Assembly (NCBI RefSeq): GCF_024498075.1
Contig: NZ_JANHOF010000001.1
Coordinates: forward strand, 1,519,037-1,583,036
From: Paenibacillus mendelii
GTDB lineage: Bacteria; Bacillota; Bacilli; Paenibacillales; Paenibacillaceae
Reading direction: 5' to 3'
Length of the DNA stretch: 64,000 nucleotides
Shown here: positions 35,706 through 45,006 of the stretch, one piece after another
Numbering within the stretch: the first letter of the stretch is position 1
How the letters are laid out: every line of letters starts with the position of its first letter
Translations under genes and position numbers: made by a program
The notes under the pieces: model-generated
What the model was told of the DNA's origin: nothing
Databases searched by the model: none
The model's input: the letters and a program-made list of their open reading frames with translations, nothing else

Positions 35706-36449
35706 CTAATAGAGCGGATATTTCACGCGAAGATCTTCCCTATGCAGCACATTCGAATCCTCGCGGATATAATGGCACACATACGAACGGCGCCAGCGGT
35801 CTTTGCTCCGGTTTTTATTCGAGGAATGAATGAGAAGCTCGCTGAAGAACAATATATCGCCCTTCTCCATCGGAACCGGAATTTGTTTGACGGTATCCAC
35901 CCCTTCGGTTTCATCCGTCCAATGCTCATGCTCCTCGATGTTTCTTACTGCCCCATGCGGCAGAAGCCCCAGCTTATGCGTTCCGGGCATGACCCACAGG
36001 CAGCCGTTCTCGACATCGACGACATCCTCCATCGCCACCCAGGCCGCAATCATCGTCATCGGATCGTCCTTGATGTAATAATAGTCTTGATGTGAGGCCT
36101 GTCCGGGCGAGCCGGGTTCTTTGTAGAAATACATGCTTTGTACGCATACCGCCTCACTGCCCATCAGCTGAGCGAGCCCGCCCCGTACGACAGCATGCTT
36201 CATCATCTGTCTGGAGAAGCTGTCGTGCTGATGCGGATTGAACAGGCGGATCGAATATCTCTTGGCTTCCTCACATTTTGCCCATTCGGGCATCGGAGAT
36301 TGGTTGCGGATATCATAGATGTGTCCATTAAAGGCATCTATAAGATCTGCCGACATCCCTTTCTTGATGAGGATATATCCTTGTTCTCTAAAAAACGCAA
36401 TCTGCTCGTCAGATAGCGGCGTAAGCGGAGGTGTAAAAGTCTTATTCAT
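35706..36449 (-). CDS. Phytanoyl-CoA dioxygenase (PhyH) family protein
   Basis: 247 residues. The Fe(II) ligands are probably His and Asp of ASHQDYYYI and the His of LLIHSS, with the 2-oxoglutarate Arg in RWRRSYVCHY. The middle has NGCLWVMPGTHKLG. The family hydroxylates small molecules or lipids with 2-oxoglutarate and O2; the substrate is unknown here. It is divergent from an AraC regulator, a common arrangement that suggests control by it. A truncated copy lies at 234-671. ATG 36449 has AAAGGAG upstream. Confidence 0.88.
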   Translation of the reverse strand: MNKTFTPPLTPLSDEQIAFFREQGYILIKKGMSADLIDAFNGHIYDIRNQSPMPEWAKCEEAKRYSIRLFNPHQHDSFSRQMMKHAVVRGGLAQLMGSEAVCVQSMYFYKEPGSPGQASHQDYYYIKDDPMTMIAAWVAMEDVVDVENGCLWVMPGTHKLGLLPHGAVRNIEEHEHWTDETEGVDTVKQIPVPMEKGDILFFSELLIHSSNKNRSKDRWRRSYVCHYIREDSNVLHREDLRVKYPLY

Positions 36450-36462
36450 TTCAACGTCTCCT

Positions 36463-36492
36463 TTGTTGAAACCGATTTGGCTTTGCTATACT
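36463..36492 (+). promoter_or_regulatory. Candidate sigma-A promoter for the AraC regulator
   Basis: TTGTTG (36463-36468) and TATACT (36487-36492) with an 18-base spacer, in the 147-base divergent region between the oxygenase and the regulator gene. Confidence 0.4.
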
Positions 36493-36596
36493 CACAGCAT
36501 ACGGCCTCGCCGCTCAGCTGAACATGGCTGCAATTTGCTAATATGTATCTATAATTGATATCACATTATTCGACATTCCCCATCGGAGGTGAGTTC

Positions 36597-37412
36597 ATGC
36601 TGCTCAATCAAACGGCCATCCCATTCGATGCCATATCGGCCGCAGCAGCCGGTTCCATCGTATATCCGCCCGGCGGACGGTTCGGCCCTCGCATCCAGCA
36701 GGATATTCAGCTCGTCATGCTCTATACCGGTGAAATGATCGTCACAATTGACGGGCGTGAGCTTCGTGTCCAGCCTGGTCACGTCGTGCTCCTGAAGCCG
36801 GGCCATGAAGAGTCGTTCGTCTTCTCCAGAACGGAAGAAACCTGGCACCGCTGGATTGCCGTCCACGTGCCCAGGCTTGAAGACGAGACAAGAGAACGTT
36901 TATTCACGCTTCCAGAATATCTGCCACTTACCGAGGGAATGAACCGGCTGACGGATCTTATGCTCCAAATGCAGCGGCAAGCTCTGCCGACCGATCCCGT
37001 GCTGCTTAGCCTGGGGCTCGCCGCGCTACATCTGTATCCGAATGAATCGACTCAGGTGCTCCTCCAGAAAGAAAAGCATCCCGCCGTTTATGCCGCTCTC
37101 TCCTGGATACACGAGCATTACGCCGAAGACGTTACTCTGAAAGATATCTCCAATCACGCCTGCCTGTCATCTGAGCATCTGGTCCGTTTGTTCAATCAAT
37201 TTGAACAGACGACTCCCATCCATTACTTATGGCAATACCGCGTAGACCGATCTGTTGAGCTGCTGACGAATACGGGTCTGAACGTCACCGAAATCGCGCA
37301 TCGCTGCGGCTTCAAGACATCCCATCATCTCGCAAGGCTGATCAAGCAGTCGACGGGAAGAACAGCATCGGAGATACGCCTGCTGTCTTGGAGCGGACTG
37401 CGCAAAGCATAG
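36597..37412 (+). CDS. AraC-family transcriptional regulator with cupin sensor
   Basis: 271 residues. The N-terminal part (VYPPGGRFGPRIQQDIQLVM, RVQPGHVVLLKPGHEESF) is an AraC-type cupin ligand domain. The C-terminal part has two helix-turn-helix units (VTLKDISNHACLSSEHLVRL and NVTEIAHRCGFKTSHHLARL). I chose ATG 36597, seven bases after CGGAGGTGAG. It is divergent from the PhyH oxygenase and is its likely regulator. Confidence 0.9.
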   Translation: MLLNQTAIPFDAISAAAAGSIVYPPGGRFGPRIQQDIQLVMLYTGEMIVTIDGRELRVQPGHVVLLKPGHEESFVFSRTEETWHRWIAVHVPRLEDETRERLFTLPEYLPLTEGMNRLTDLMLQMQRQALPTDPVLLSLGLAALHLYPNESTQVLLQKEKHPAVYAALSWIHEHYAEDVTLKDISNHACLSSEHLVRLFNQFEQTTPIHYLWQYRVDRSVELLTNTGLNVTEIAHRCGFKTSHHLARLIKQSTGRTASEIRLLSWSGLRKA

Positions 37413-37511
37413 GGCGTCATGGGCATCGGGCGGGTTACTCAGACGGCTATATCTGAGGTCTATGGCCTTCAACTCTACTTGCAGGGTGGACCTTCATATC
37501 GAAATAGAAAA

Positions 37512-37548
37512 TAACCCATTGCAACTCTTATTGAGTTGCAATGGGTTA
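37512..37548 (-). terminator. Hairpin terminator of a small transcript
   Basis: A 16-bp inverted repeat: TAACCCATTGCAACTC (37512-37527) and its complement GAGTTGCAATGGGTTA (37533-37548), with a five-base loop. On the minus strand it is followed by TTTTCTATTTC, so it should end transcripts coming from the right. The next gene leftwards is on the plus strand. Confidence 0.65.
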
Positions 37549-37549
37549 G

Positions 37550-37690
37550 CTAAATGACTATTAACGGCACACCCAACTCTTCCTGAACAAATTTCATATC
37601 ATGATCCCTGGATACAAGACTAAATTGAAATCCGGATGTTCTTGACCATGCAAGCACGACTCTATATGTTTGATATTGAGTACATTTCAT
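37550..37690 (-). CDS. Small ORF (46 aa) or small RNA, possibly leaderless
   Basis: A 46-codon frame (MKCTQYQTYRVVLAWSRTSG at its start) stands between a good promoter (37697-37725) and a terminator (37512-37548). The predicted transcript start falls on the ATG, so translation would be leaderless; no ribosome binding site is seen. The region may instead be a small RNA of about 180 bases. No family is recognised. The peptide is not clearly hydrophobic or cysteine-rich. Confidence 0.4.
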   Translation of the reverse strand: MKCTQYQTYRVVLAWSRTSGFQFSLVSRDHDMKFVQEELGVPLIVI

Positions 37691-37696
37691 ATGAAT

Positions 37697-37725
37697 AGTA
37701 TACTTTTTTAAGTAAGTGTATTCAA
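37697..37725 (-). promoter_or_regulatory. Sigma-A-type promoter driving the small transcript
   Basis: On the minus strand TTGAAT (37720-37725) and TATACT (37697-37702) are separated by exactly 17 bases. The expected start is at about 37690. Confidence 0.6.
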
Positions 37726-37778
37726 AACATTTTAGAACTAATCAAGCGGGTCCATAACAAAAAAAGGGAGTTGAGGCT

Positions 37779-38747
37779 ATGCCCCTGCATGAAATGCCTT
37801 ATGAGGAGTTTGTTTCATACAAGCCCAAGCTGACGATGGAACCGGATTTCCATTCGTTCTGGGGCGGGCTTCAAGCGGAATCTTCCCGTCGGCCTCTGCG
37901 GGCAACAATGGAGAAGTCCGCGGATCCTTACAAGCTTTGCAGCGTTTACCGGGTACAATTCGAAGGAATGGACGGTTCTCCCGTCCGGGGATGGTACTTG
38001 ACACCTGCAGGTGCGTCCGCCTATTCGCCCGTTCCTGCACTTGTCCGCTATCACGGCTATACGGGCAGCGACCGCGCTTATCCGCATCATCTTACCTATT
38101 GGTGCTCACTCGGGATGGCTGTGCTGTCGATTGACATTCGCGGTCAAGCGGGAGACACCCCTGACCCGGGGGTGTACGCGAATGACGGCATTACAGGCTG
38201 GATTACCCGCGGACTGCTGGATCGGGACAATTATTATTATAAACAGGTCTTTATGGACTGTTTGCGGGCCGTCGATTTCGTGTGTGAGCGCGCCGAAGTC
38301 AATTCGCAGCGGGTAGCTGTCTACGGCGAAAGCCAAGGTGGCGGGATCGCGTTAATGGCAGGCGCCCTCGATTCTCGTCCAAAGCTGGTCCTCTCGATCT
38401 TCCCTTTCTTATGCCACTGGAGAAGATCCGTTGACATGGCTGCGGATGTCCCGTATAAAGAAATTACGCAGTGGTTCGTGCAGTACGATCCTGCGCGCAC
38501 CATAGAAACCGAGGTGTTCCGGACGCTAAGCTACTACGATGCCATGAACATGGCCTCGCTGGTCAAGGCCCGGACCTTCATGGGCATCACGCTGCAGGAT
38601 ACCTGCTGTCCTCCGCCCGCAAGCTTTGCCGCTTATAATCATTTGAATGCTCCCAAAGAGCTGATTGTCAATCCGGATTACGGCCATGTCGGAGGCATTC
38701 CGAGTTTTCAGGAAGCGATGATGCGCTTTCTGGACCGCTATTTATAG
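37779..38747 (+). CDS. Acetyl xylan esterase / cephalosporin-C deacetylase (AXE1) family
   Basis: 322 residues with an alpha/beta-hydrolase fold. The nucleophile elbow is YGESQGGGIALMAG, the acid Asp is in LQDTCCPP, and the His is in NPDYGHVGG. The N-terminal MPYEEFVSYKPKLTMEPDFHSFW and the TLSYYDAMNMA block are typical of CE7 enzymes. It removes acetyl groups from xylo-oligosaccharides or similar small substrates in the cytoplasm; no signal peptide is present. AAGGGAGTTGAGG precedes the ATG. Confidence 0.92.
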   Translation: MPLHEMPYEEFVSYKPKLTMEPDFHSFWGGLQAESSRRPLRATMEKSADPYKLCSVYRVQFEGMDGSPVRGWYLTPAGASAYSPVPALVRYHGYTGSDRAYPHHLTYWCSLGMAVLSIDIRGQAGDTPDPGVYANDGITGWITRGLLDRDNYYYKQVFMDCLRAVDFVCERAEVNSQRVAVYGESQGGGIALMAGALDSRPKLVLSIFPFLCHWRRSVDMAADVPYKEITQWFVQYDPARTIETEVFRTLSYYDAMNMASLVKARTFMGITLQDTCCPPPASFAAYNHLNAPKELIVNPDYGHVGGIPSFQEAMMRFLDRYL

Positions 38748-38781
38748 CATACGAACCCCCATTGAATTGCCCTAACACGAA

Positions 38782-38822
38782 CGAACCCAATGTCAGCTCC
38801 TAACGAGAGGACTTTGGGTTCG
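38782..38822 (+). terminator. Possible terminator after the esterase
   Basis: A 9-bp inverted repeat, CGAACCCAA and TTGGGTTCG, 35 bases after the esterase stop. The sequence after it (ACCTGCTTCTC) is only weakly T-rich. Confidence 0.45.
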
Positions 38823-39016
38823 ACCTGCTTCTCATGAATGGAGAGAAACCATTTATCTTAAGGACTAATGTAGTTTGTTGCTGAAAACAGTTGAAACCGC
38901 CTCCATTAACGATACAATGAAACATAATTGGTGAATTTCAGTTCCACTCGCAAACGGGGGGACGCTGGCTTGCCTCCTCACCATATGGAGAAGCACACAA
39001 AAGGACGTGAACAAGT

Positions 39017-39754
39017 ATGATACGGATGTATGTCGTTCGCCATGCCCAGCCAGCCGACCAAGAACCGGGATATTCAGGAAACCCCAACGCGCCTCTCGGT
39101 ATTCATGGAAAGAAACAAGCCGAATGTGTTGCCGGGCAATTTGTGAGATGGGGCAGCAAGCTGGATGCGATCTACTCCAGCTCCTTGCAGCGGGCCTTGA
39201 TGACCGCTGAGCCCACCTACCGCCAACTAGGAATTCCATGGCACGTATGGCCCGCGCTTAGCGAAACAGGCCGCAGGGAGTGGCCGAAGATGCGGCAGCT
39301 GGAGCTTGACGGCCAATACATCGCTCATTTCGAGCAGCAATCGGGGATTAAAGCAGGACAAGGGGAATTCCATCCGAAATTATCGCATTTGCATCGTACG
39401 TTTCCAGGCGTACAGGTCGAGCAGCCCTACGAATGGCCGGACGACTGGGCCCCTCCGCTAGAAGCAGAAACAAGAGAGAAGACGTATAACCGCGCGCAGC
39501 AGGTCATTGCAGCTTTCAAACAAAAATACGAAAATGCCGATGTGCGAATTGCGGTTGTATGCCACGGTGCTTTTGGATCGGTTCTGATCAATGAGCTGAT
39601 GGGCTGCAGCCCGTGTGATCATAACCGTTTCAGCCAAGCGCATTCCGCTATTTCCAGAATCGATATCGCTGACGACGGTGAGACGAGCATGCGGATGCTC
39701 AATTATCTTGGCCATCTGACCCCCGATATGATTACCGAGGGCGTCAGCTTATAA
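39017..39754 (+). CDS. Histidine phosphatase (phosphoglycerate-mutase-like)
   Basis: 245 residues. The phosphohistidine motif is MYVVRHAQPADQ at the start, with SSLQRALMTAEPT, and the second catalytic His is in VVCHGAFGSVLINEL. The family includes phosphoglycerate mutases and small-molecule phosphatases. Length and motifs do not separate these, and a phosphatase is more likely for a single gene in this setting. It stands alone, ended by a hairpin. Confidence 0.88.
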   Translation: MIRMYVVRHAQPADQEPGYSGNPNAPLGIHGKKQAECVAGQFVRWGSKLDAIYSSSLQRALMTAEPTYRQLGIPWHVWPALSETGRREWPKMRQLELDGQYIAHFEQQSGIKAGQGEFHPKLSHLHRTFPGVQVEQPYEWPDDWAPPLEAETREKTYNRAQQVIAAFKQKYENADVRIAVVCHGAFGSVLINELMGCSPCDHNRFSQAHSAISRIDIADDGETSMRMLNYLGHLTPDMITEGVSL

Positions 39755-39781
39755 GTCAGCACTTACCGCCGTATGCAATCA

Positions 39782-39817
39782 AATAAGGAGGCCCGCGAGA
39801 GAGCGGACCTCCTTATT
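39782..39817 (+). terminator. Bidirectional terminator between the phosphatase and SIR2 genes
   Basis: AATAAGGAGGCCCGC (39782-39796) pairs with GCGGACCTCCTTATT (39803-39817) with one mismatch and a six-base loop, between convergent genes. Confidence 0.7.
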
Positions 39818-39852
39818 CTTCAATCTATATAACAGCGCTGCCAACCGATCAT

Positions 39853-40578
39853 TTAATCTACTAAAGCCTGAAGAACACGCCCGATACTGTCGGAGATCAC
39901 ATAGTTGGCAAGTCCGTCCATCGGAGTCGCGCCCCTATTAATAAGGACGAATGCATCTCCTTCATATAGGCGAGTTAGCCCAGCTGCTGGCTGAACCGTG
40001 AGTGAGGTGCCGGCAACGATAAGCACATCCGCTTGTTTCAGATAGGCCGCCGCGGTCTCCAGCACGTTCATATCCAAATTTTCTTGATATAAGACGACAT
40101 CCGGCTTTATGATGCCGCCGCATTGCTCGCACTTCGGTACACCGGTTGATTCCAGTACATAGGCTAACGGATATTTGACATGACAATTCATACAGTGATT
40201 GCTCTGTACGGATCCATGCAGCTCAAGCACCTGTTCACTTCCGGCCAGCTGGTGCAAGCCGTCAATGTTCTGCGTAATAATCGCCTGCAGCTGCCCTCTC
40301 CGCTCCAGCTTCACCAAGGCTTCGTGGGCCTGATTCGGCTTCGCATCCGGATGGATCATTTTGGATTTGTAGAAGGCATAGAACGCATCGGTCCGCTCCA
40401 GGAAAAAATCCCGGCTTAATATCTCTTCCGGTGCATACTGCTCTTCATCACTCGCATGATAGAGTCCATCGGCTGATCGAAAATCGGGAATTCCGCTCTC
40501 GGTCGAAGTGCCGGCACCTCCAAAGAAGACAATGCGGCTGCTCTCGTTAACCCTTTTCTTCAATGTATTAAAATCCAT
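39853..40578 (-). CDS. NAD-dependent protein deacylase, SIR2 family
   Basis: 241 residues. The NAD site has FFGGAGTSTESGIPDFRS, TQNIDGLHQLAG and LELHGSVQSNHC with the catalytic His. Two cysteine pairs (HCMNCHV and KCEQCGG) bind zinc. These are all present, so it is a normal CobB-type metabolic deacylase that reverses lysine acetylation. I chose ATG 40578 as the family-like start; the nearest ribosome binding site is about 15 bases away, further than usual. Nothing around it suggests a SIR2-based defence system. Confidence 0.92.
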   Translation of the reverse strand: MDFNTLKKRVNESSRIVFFGGAGTSTESGIPDFRSADGLYHASDEEQYAPEEILSRDFFLERTDAFYAFYKSKMIHPDAKPNQAHEALVKLERRGQLQAIITQNIDGLHQLAGSEQVLELHGSVQSNHCMNCHVKYPLAYVLESTGVPKCEQCGGIIKPDVVLYQENLDMNVLETAAAYLKQADVLIVAGTSLTVQPAAGLTRLYEGDAFVLINRGATPMDGLANYVISDSIGRVLQALVD

Positions 40579-40750
40579 TGCTGGCTGTGGCCTACCTCCC
40601 CTCGAAGCAAGGAAAAGCACCTGCTTCGCTTCTCCGGGAAGCCGAGCAGATGCTGTCCATATCGTAATCTATATTATATCATACAAGAAGACACGGCTCA
40701 CGTCGTCCTATCGCGGCGTGACGAAAAACTATATTTTGGCAACCATCAGT

Positions 40751-41902
40751 CTACGCTTCGAGGATGAATCCCGTTCGCGCGCCAACTCGTTCCCCGGCGC
40801 CGATAACCGTCACTTCCCCGTCTAGAGAGTCAATAATCGCCCCATCTTCGATAATGGCGCCTTCACCGATGATCGCTCTTATTATGCGGACATTCCGACC
40901 GATCTGGGCATCCGGCATGATGACACTTTCGCGAAAAACAGTGCCCCTTCCTACCGATACTCCGCCGAAAACGACCGATCGATATGCAGAGCCTTCAATA
41001 TAACTGCCCTGGTGAATGTATGAGTTTCGTACAACGGCATGCGGAGTCAGAAAAGATGGATAGCTGTGCTTCCTATCCCGGGTCAGCACCGGCCATTGCC
41101 GTTCATCACACATCTCTCTATCAAATAGATCCATATGGGCTTCCCATAGACTTTGGACTGTTCCAACATCACGCCAATAGCCTTCAAACCGATGAGCCAT
41201 AAGCCTATTCCCCGCTTCCAGCATGCGCGGAATGATATCCTTGCCGAAATCACGGCTGGAATTCGGATCGCTATGATCCTCCAGGAGCGCATGACGCAAA
41301 TCCGCCCACTTGAACATATATATCCCCATCGAAGCTAGATTGCTCATCGGCCGGATTGGCTTCTCAGTGAAATCAATAATCTGATCCTGTTCATCCGTAT
41401 TCATAATACCGAACCGTCCGGCTTCCTTCCAGGGGACCGGTTTCACCGTAAGCGTAGCCGTGGCGCCGCTTCTCTTATGGGAATCTAGTAATTCACGATA
41501 ATCCATCCGATAGATATGATCACCGGAAAGCACGAGAACATTCGCTGGACTCAGCCTGTCTATATAGTCCAGGTTTTGATACAACGCGTCCGCTGTGCCG
41601 GCATACCCCTCCGTACCGATTCGGCTTGATGGCAGCAGCTCGATCGATGACCGGACTGCGCTCCCCTCTTTTTCCCAGGCTGTTCCATCACCAATGTGGT
41701 CATGCAGCGACTGCGCTTTATACTGCGTTAATACCCCGATTGATGAGATGCCTGAGTGGACGCAATTGCTAAGTGAATAATCAATGATTCGGCAACGTCC
41801 TCCGAAGGGAACGGCTGGCTTGGCCTGGTGATCCGTCAGCGGCGCCAATCGCCGGCCTTCCCCTCCCGCTAGCAGCATCGCAATACAATCGTTCGTTATC
41901 AT
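40751..41902 (-). CDS. glgC: Glucose-1-phosphate adenylyltransferase
   Basis: 383 residues. The opening MLLAGGEGRRLAPLTDHQAKP and the Asp-rich GDHIYRMDY fit the ADP-glucose pyrophosphorylase family. A C-terminal left-handed beta-helix follows (SVIMPDAQIGRNVRII, AIIGEGAIIEDGAII). It would make ADP-glucose for glycogen. No glgA, glgB or glgD lies nearby, so it stands alone here. The ATG has GGAGG seven bases upstream. Confidence 0.92.
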   Translation of the reverse strand: MITNDCIAMLLAGGEGRRLAPLTDHQAKPAVPFGGRCRIIDYSLSNCVHSGISSIGVLTQYKAQSLHDHIGDGTAWEKEGSAVRSSIELLPSSRIGTEGYAGTADALYQNLDYIDRLSPANVLVLSGDHIYRMDYRELLDSHKRSGATATLTVKPVPWKEAGRFGIMNTDEQDQIIDFTEKPIRPMSNLASMGIYMFKWADLRHALLEDHSDPNSSRDFGKDIIPRMLEAGNRLMAHRFEGYWRDVGTVQSLWEAHMDLFDREMCDERQWPVLTRDRKHSYPSFLTPHAVVRNSYIHQGSYIEGSAYRSVVFGGVSVGRGTVFRESVIMPDAQIGRNVRIIRAIIGEGAIIEDGAIIDSLDGEVTVIGAGERVGARTGFILEA

Positions 41903-42061
41903 CCAATTACCTCCGGGCGAGTATTCGTGCGACTTGTCAGCTCATCGAGGCATATATCAACTTCTGCCCTGATTAAACGCACACCATACTAGTGATATGC
42001 GGATCCGCTGCTCATTAGAACACTTGGCCGCCCGGGCATACATGCCGATAATATCGCAAAG

Positions 42062-42082
42062 AACCCAAGCATCGCTTGAGTT
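42062..42082 (-). terminator. Short hairpin after the GH2 gene
   Basis: On the minus strand AACTCAAGC pairs with GCTTGGGTT (one G-U) across a three-base loop, followed by CTTTGCG, 24 bases after the stop. The T-tract is weak. Confidence 0.5.
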
Positions 42083-42105
42083 CCCCTGTCCGGCATAATG
42101 TACTG

Positions 42106-44724
42106 TTATTGATTGACTGTAATCTCGAGCTCGGGTACATTAAGCGCGTACACCTTATACCTTTGTATAGGATTACCGGCTTCCAGCATACAGCTGATCG
42201 TTTCACCCGGGAATACGATGAATCCGTCTTGAAGCGGGCGGTAAGTTAGATCCTCTCCATCCAAGCCCTCGATCCGCACCCATAAGGCTGCCTGCTTACC
42301 ATCGTTATGAACGAGGAGCTCTTGCCGGGTGCCGCCGACGGAAGCGAGGGTAACGTTCAAGTGCGTGCGCCCCAGCTCGAGAAAAGGACGGAGCGGTTGT
42401 TCGCCGCGAGCTCCTTCGAGCGTCACGGTAAACGCATATTCGTTCTCGGCGAGCCGGTCGTCATTGCAACCTATCAACGCCATAGACACATAGAAGGACG
42501 ACAACCCCATTGGAATCTCCCAACTGCAGCTTCCTAACGATTCCGTCATTCCGCCATCCGGGTTGCAGGAAACCGTGTGCTCATGAAACATGCGCCCTGC
42601 TGCATCACGAACCTTCACAATCAGCTGATGCGGTTCCTCTCCACTGCGAGACGTCTCTCTCCAGCCTCCATCCCGCGTCAAATACAGCTCACCTTGGAAT
42701 GCTTCACCAGGAAGGTAGACCAACCGGTCATAGCGCATGGACACATGCAGGGAACGATTAGCGCGGGCAACCCAGCTGTAGGCCAGCTTGGGATCCCCGT
42801 AATAATCGACCGCATTCGTGCAGGAGACATTGGGAAACGGCTCGTTCATCTGCCATAGAATACTGCCGCTGCAGCGGGGCGCTCGACGACGGTTCGACTC
42901 CACGCCGTAGCGGATCCCCTCCGCCTGAAGCCATTGGCTCACCTGAACCTGCGTCGCCAGATCAGCAATGGAGCCGAACAGGGAATGAATCTGATCCTTC
43001 ATGTTCCAAAACTCATACCCGTGATGAAGCCACGGAAGCGAGTCCGCTTGCTCAGCTTGAAGCCACTCTGCGCCCAGAAATTTACGCATACTGGTTATGG
43101 AAGCATAGCCGTCTCCGCCGTACTCGCTATGCAGCAGGGCATCACTGTTGTTATAGAGTCGGTAATGCTCCTCTACTCCCGCATATTTCCAAGGACCATG
43201 AACATCATGCAGCTTGCCCTTTCCCGAGTCTTCCGCATTCAGAAAGAATGTCGGTCCGGTCGGAGAAGTAGCCAAATACAGCTTCTCGGAATCTAAATCC
43301 GCCACCAAATCCCGCAGCACGCGAAGCGCCGGGAACTGATCTGAGAGCGGCACCATGGACGCGTTCAGATGCCCGCCCTCTGTCAGCTCGTTCCCCCCGC
43401 ACCAGATGACGAGGGAAGGGTGATTCCGCTTCTCCTTAATGACGCAGCGCATGACCTGGTAGAGTGAATACATGTACGATGGGGAGGATGAAGGTTCATT
43501 GTTGAATCCGGAGCTGGATTGCATCATCTCCTGCCAGATCATAATTCCAGCCCGGTCACAGAGATCATAGAACAGCTCCCGCTCGATCAATCCCCCGCCC
43601 CATACGCGCAGCAGATTGACATTCGCTTGTTTCGCCAGCTCAATCAATCTTTCGTAATGCTGCTTGCGTTCCCGGCCGTACAGCTGATCGACCGGCACCC
43701 AATTCCAGCCTTTGATATAGATAGGCTGATTATTGACCGCTATCGTATACGCCAGCGATTCTTCCGGCGAATCCGGATTCTGATGGAAGGCCAACGAGCG
43801 AATCCCGATATGAGTGCTTCTCGCATCTGATAGGCTATCCGCCGCGCTTTCCGAACCATCCTCCGAATCCCATATTTGCGCTTCCACCTTGTACAGTGGC
43901 TGCTCCCCGCTTCCGTTCGGCCACCACAGCTGCGGATTGGCAATGGGAAGCTCGACATGCACGGTTTGTATACCCGGACGCCCAGTTATGGATTTCGTTA
44001 GTTGACTGCAGCTGCTGCCATCCGGGCTGCTGATCTGCACATTCAGCAGCGCAGAACCGCCTGTTTCACTCTCCAGCTCAAGCCGTATGTAAGCAATCGC
44101 GGCATCACCGTTCACTTCCGTTCGAACATGCATATCCGAAATCCATTGTCGCCCGGTTATCCACAGCGATACCGGCTTCCACAGTCCGGTATGGATGAGA
44201 CGCGGCGAGAAATCCCATTTATACCCGAAGCGGCTCTTCAGATGATCGACTTCATTCGTATAGCCTAATTGCCCAATGCCTTCGGGACTCTTCGAAATAC
44301 CGATAAGCAGTGAATTAGGCGCATCGATATTCAGATGAGGAGTCAGATCGACCACAGCGGGGGTGAACATGCCTTCATGCTCATAGATTGGCATCCCATT
44401 GAACCTGATCTTCCCGGCATAGTCTATCCCTTCGCAGACGAGCCTTACCTTCTTGCCCTTCCAGCTGGGATCCGTCTGGAATTCGGTCCGATAGAGCCAG
44501 TCCCGTTCATTGACCCATTCACTGGAGAGCGACTGCATCTCCCAATAGGGATCCGGAATGATCCCTGCCCGGTGCAAATCCCAATGCACGCTGCCGGGTA
44601 CTTCCGCGGGTATCCACGGTATAATGCCTCTCAACTCGGTATTAAGCTCCATGCTGCGTCCAAATTCCCAGAACCGGTGGAAGGATCCCGTCATCATCCA
44701 CGGCTGATTCAATTCGATTCTCAT
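42106..44724 (-). CDS. Glycoside hydrolase family 2, beta-mannosidase-like
   Basis: 872 residues in the GH2 layout: sugar-binding jelly roll (residues 1-190), immunoglobulin-like domain (190-320), then TIM-barrel. The acid-base Glu is in VIWCGGNELTEGG and the nucleophile Glu in LLHSEYGGDGY, both typical of beta-mannosidase. It has no signal peptide, so it acts on imported manno-oligosaccharides. It is divergent from a GntR/LacI-type regulator, its likely controller. I chose ATG 44724, seven bases after GAGGGTG, over GTG at 44733. Confidence 0.92.
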   Translation of the reverse strand: MRIELNQPWMMTGSFHRFWEFGRSMELNTELRGIIPWIPAEVPGSVHWDLHRAGIIPDPYWEMQSLSSEWVNERDWLYRTEFQTDPSWKGKKVRLVCEGIDYAGKIRFNGMPIYEHEGMFTPAVVDLTPHLNIDAPNSLLIGISKSPEGIGQLGYTNEVDHLKSRFGYKWDFSPRLIHTGLWKPVSLWITGRQWISDMHVRTEVNGDAAIAYIRLELESETGGSALLNVQISSPDGSSCSQLTKSITGRPGIQTVHVELPIANPQLWWPNGSGEQPLYKVEAQIWDSEDGSESAADSLSDARSTHIGIRSLAFHQNPDSPEESLAYTIAVNNQPIYIKGWNWVPVDQLYGRERKQHYERLIELAKQANVNLLRVWGGGLIERELFYDLCDRAGIMIWQEMMQSSSGFNNEPSSSPSYMYSLYQVMRCVIKEKRNHPSLVIWCGGNELTEGGHLNASMVPLSDQFPALRVLRDLVADLDSEKLYLATSPTGPTFFLNAEDSGKGKLHDVHGPWKYAGVEEHYRLYNNSDALLHSEYGGDGYASITSMRKFLGAEWLQAEQADSLPWLHHGYEFWNMKDQIHSLFGSIADLATQVQVSQWLQAEGIRYGVESNRRRAPRCSGSILWQMNEPFPNVSCTNAVDYYGDPKLAYSWVARANRSLHVSMRYDRLVYLPGEAFQGELYLTRDGGWRETSRSGEEPHQLIVKVRDAAGRMFHEHTVSCNPDGGMTESLGSCSWEIPMGLSSFYVSMALIGCNDDRLAENEYAFTVTLEGARGEQPLRPFLELGRTHLNVTLASVGGTRQELLVHNDGKQAALWVRIEGLDGEDLTYRPLQDGFIVFPGETISCMLEAGNPIQRYKVYALNVPELEITVNQ

Positions 44725-44894
44725 TTCTTTCACCCTCTCCGAGCTTGGAGTTTCTTCATAATAATTGAAATATTACATAAGGTCATTTTATAAGTCAATT
44801 ATAATAATTCAATGTCCGCTTTGAAGCTCCATAGATGAATAGGCAATCGTGTTACACAGCCAAACATCTGGCATTTGCAAGATTACCTTGCTTC

Positions 44895-44923
44895 TTGACG
44901 GTTCTTTATGCATACGATAAAAT
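44895..44923 (+). promoter_or_regulatory. Promoter of the GntR/LacI-type regulator gene
   Basis: TTGACG (44895-44900) and TAAAAT (44918-44923) with a 17-base spacer, about 85 bases before the start codon in the divergent region. The region between 44745 and 44815 is AT-rich with near-palindromic parts (TTATAATAATT) that might hold the GH2 promoter and operators. Confidence 0.6.
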
Positions 44924-45006
44924 GTTATAATACAATAGTATCATTCTCTATGAGGCGCCGGGTATAGAGTGGTCTTCAATAAAGGTAAGATTGGAGAGAA
45001 CGATTG

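Noticed and set aside
39853..40578. SIR2 gene as part of an antiphage system (Thoeris, Defense-associated SIR2, HerA-SIR2)
   Set aside because: It has the full catalytic and zinc-binding set of a normal deacylase, stands alone, and is more than 6 kb from the HerA-like ATPase with unrelated genes between.
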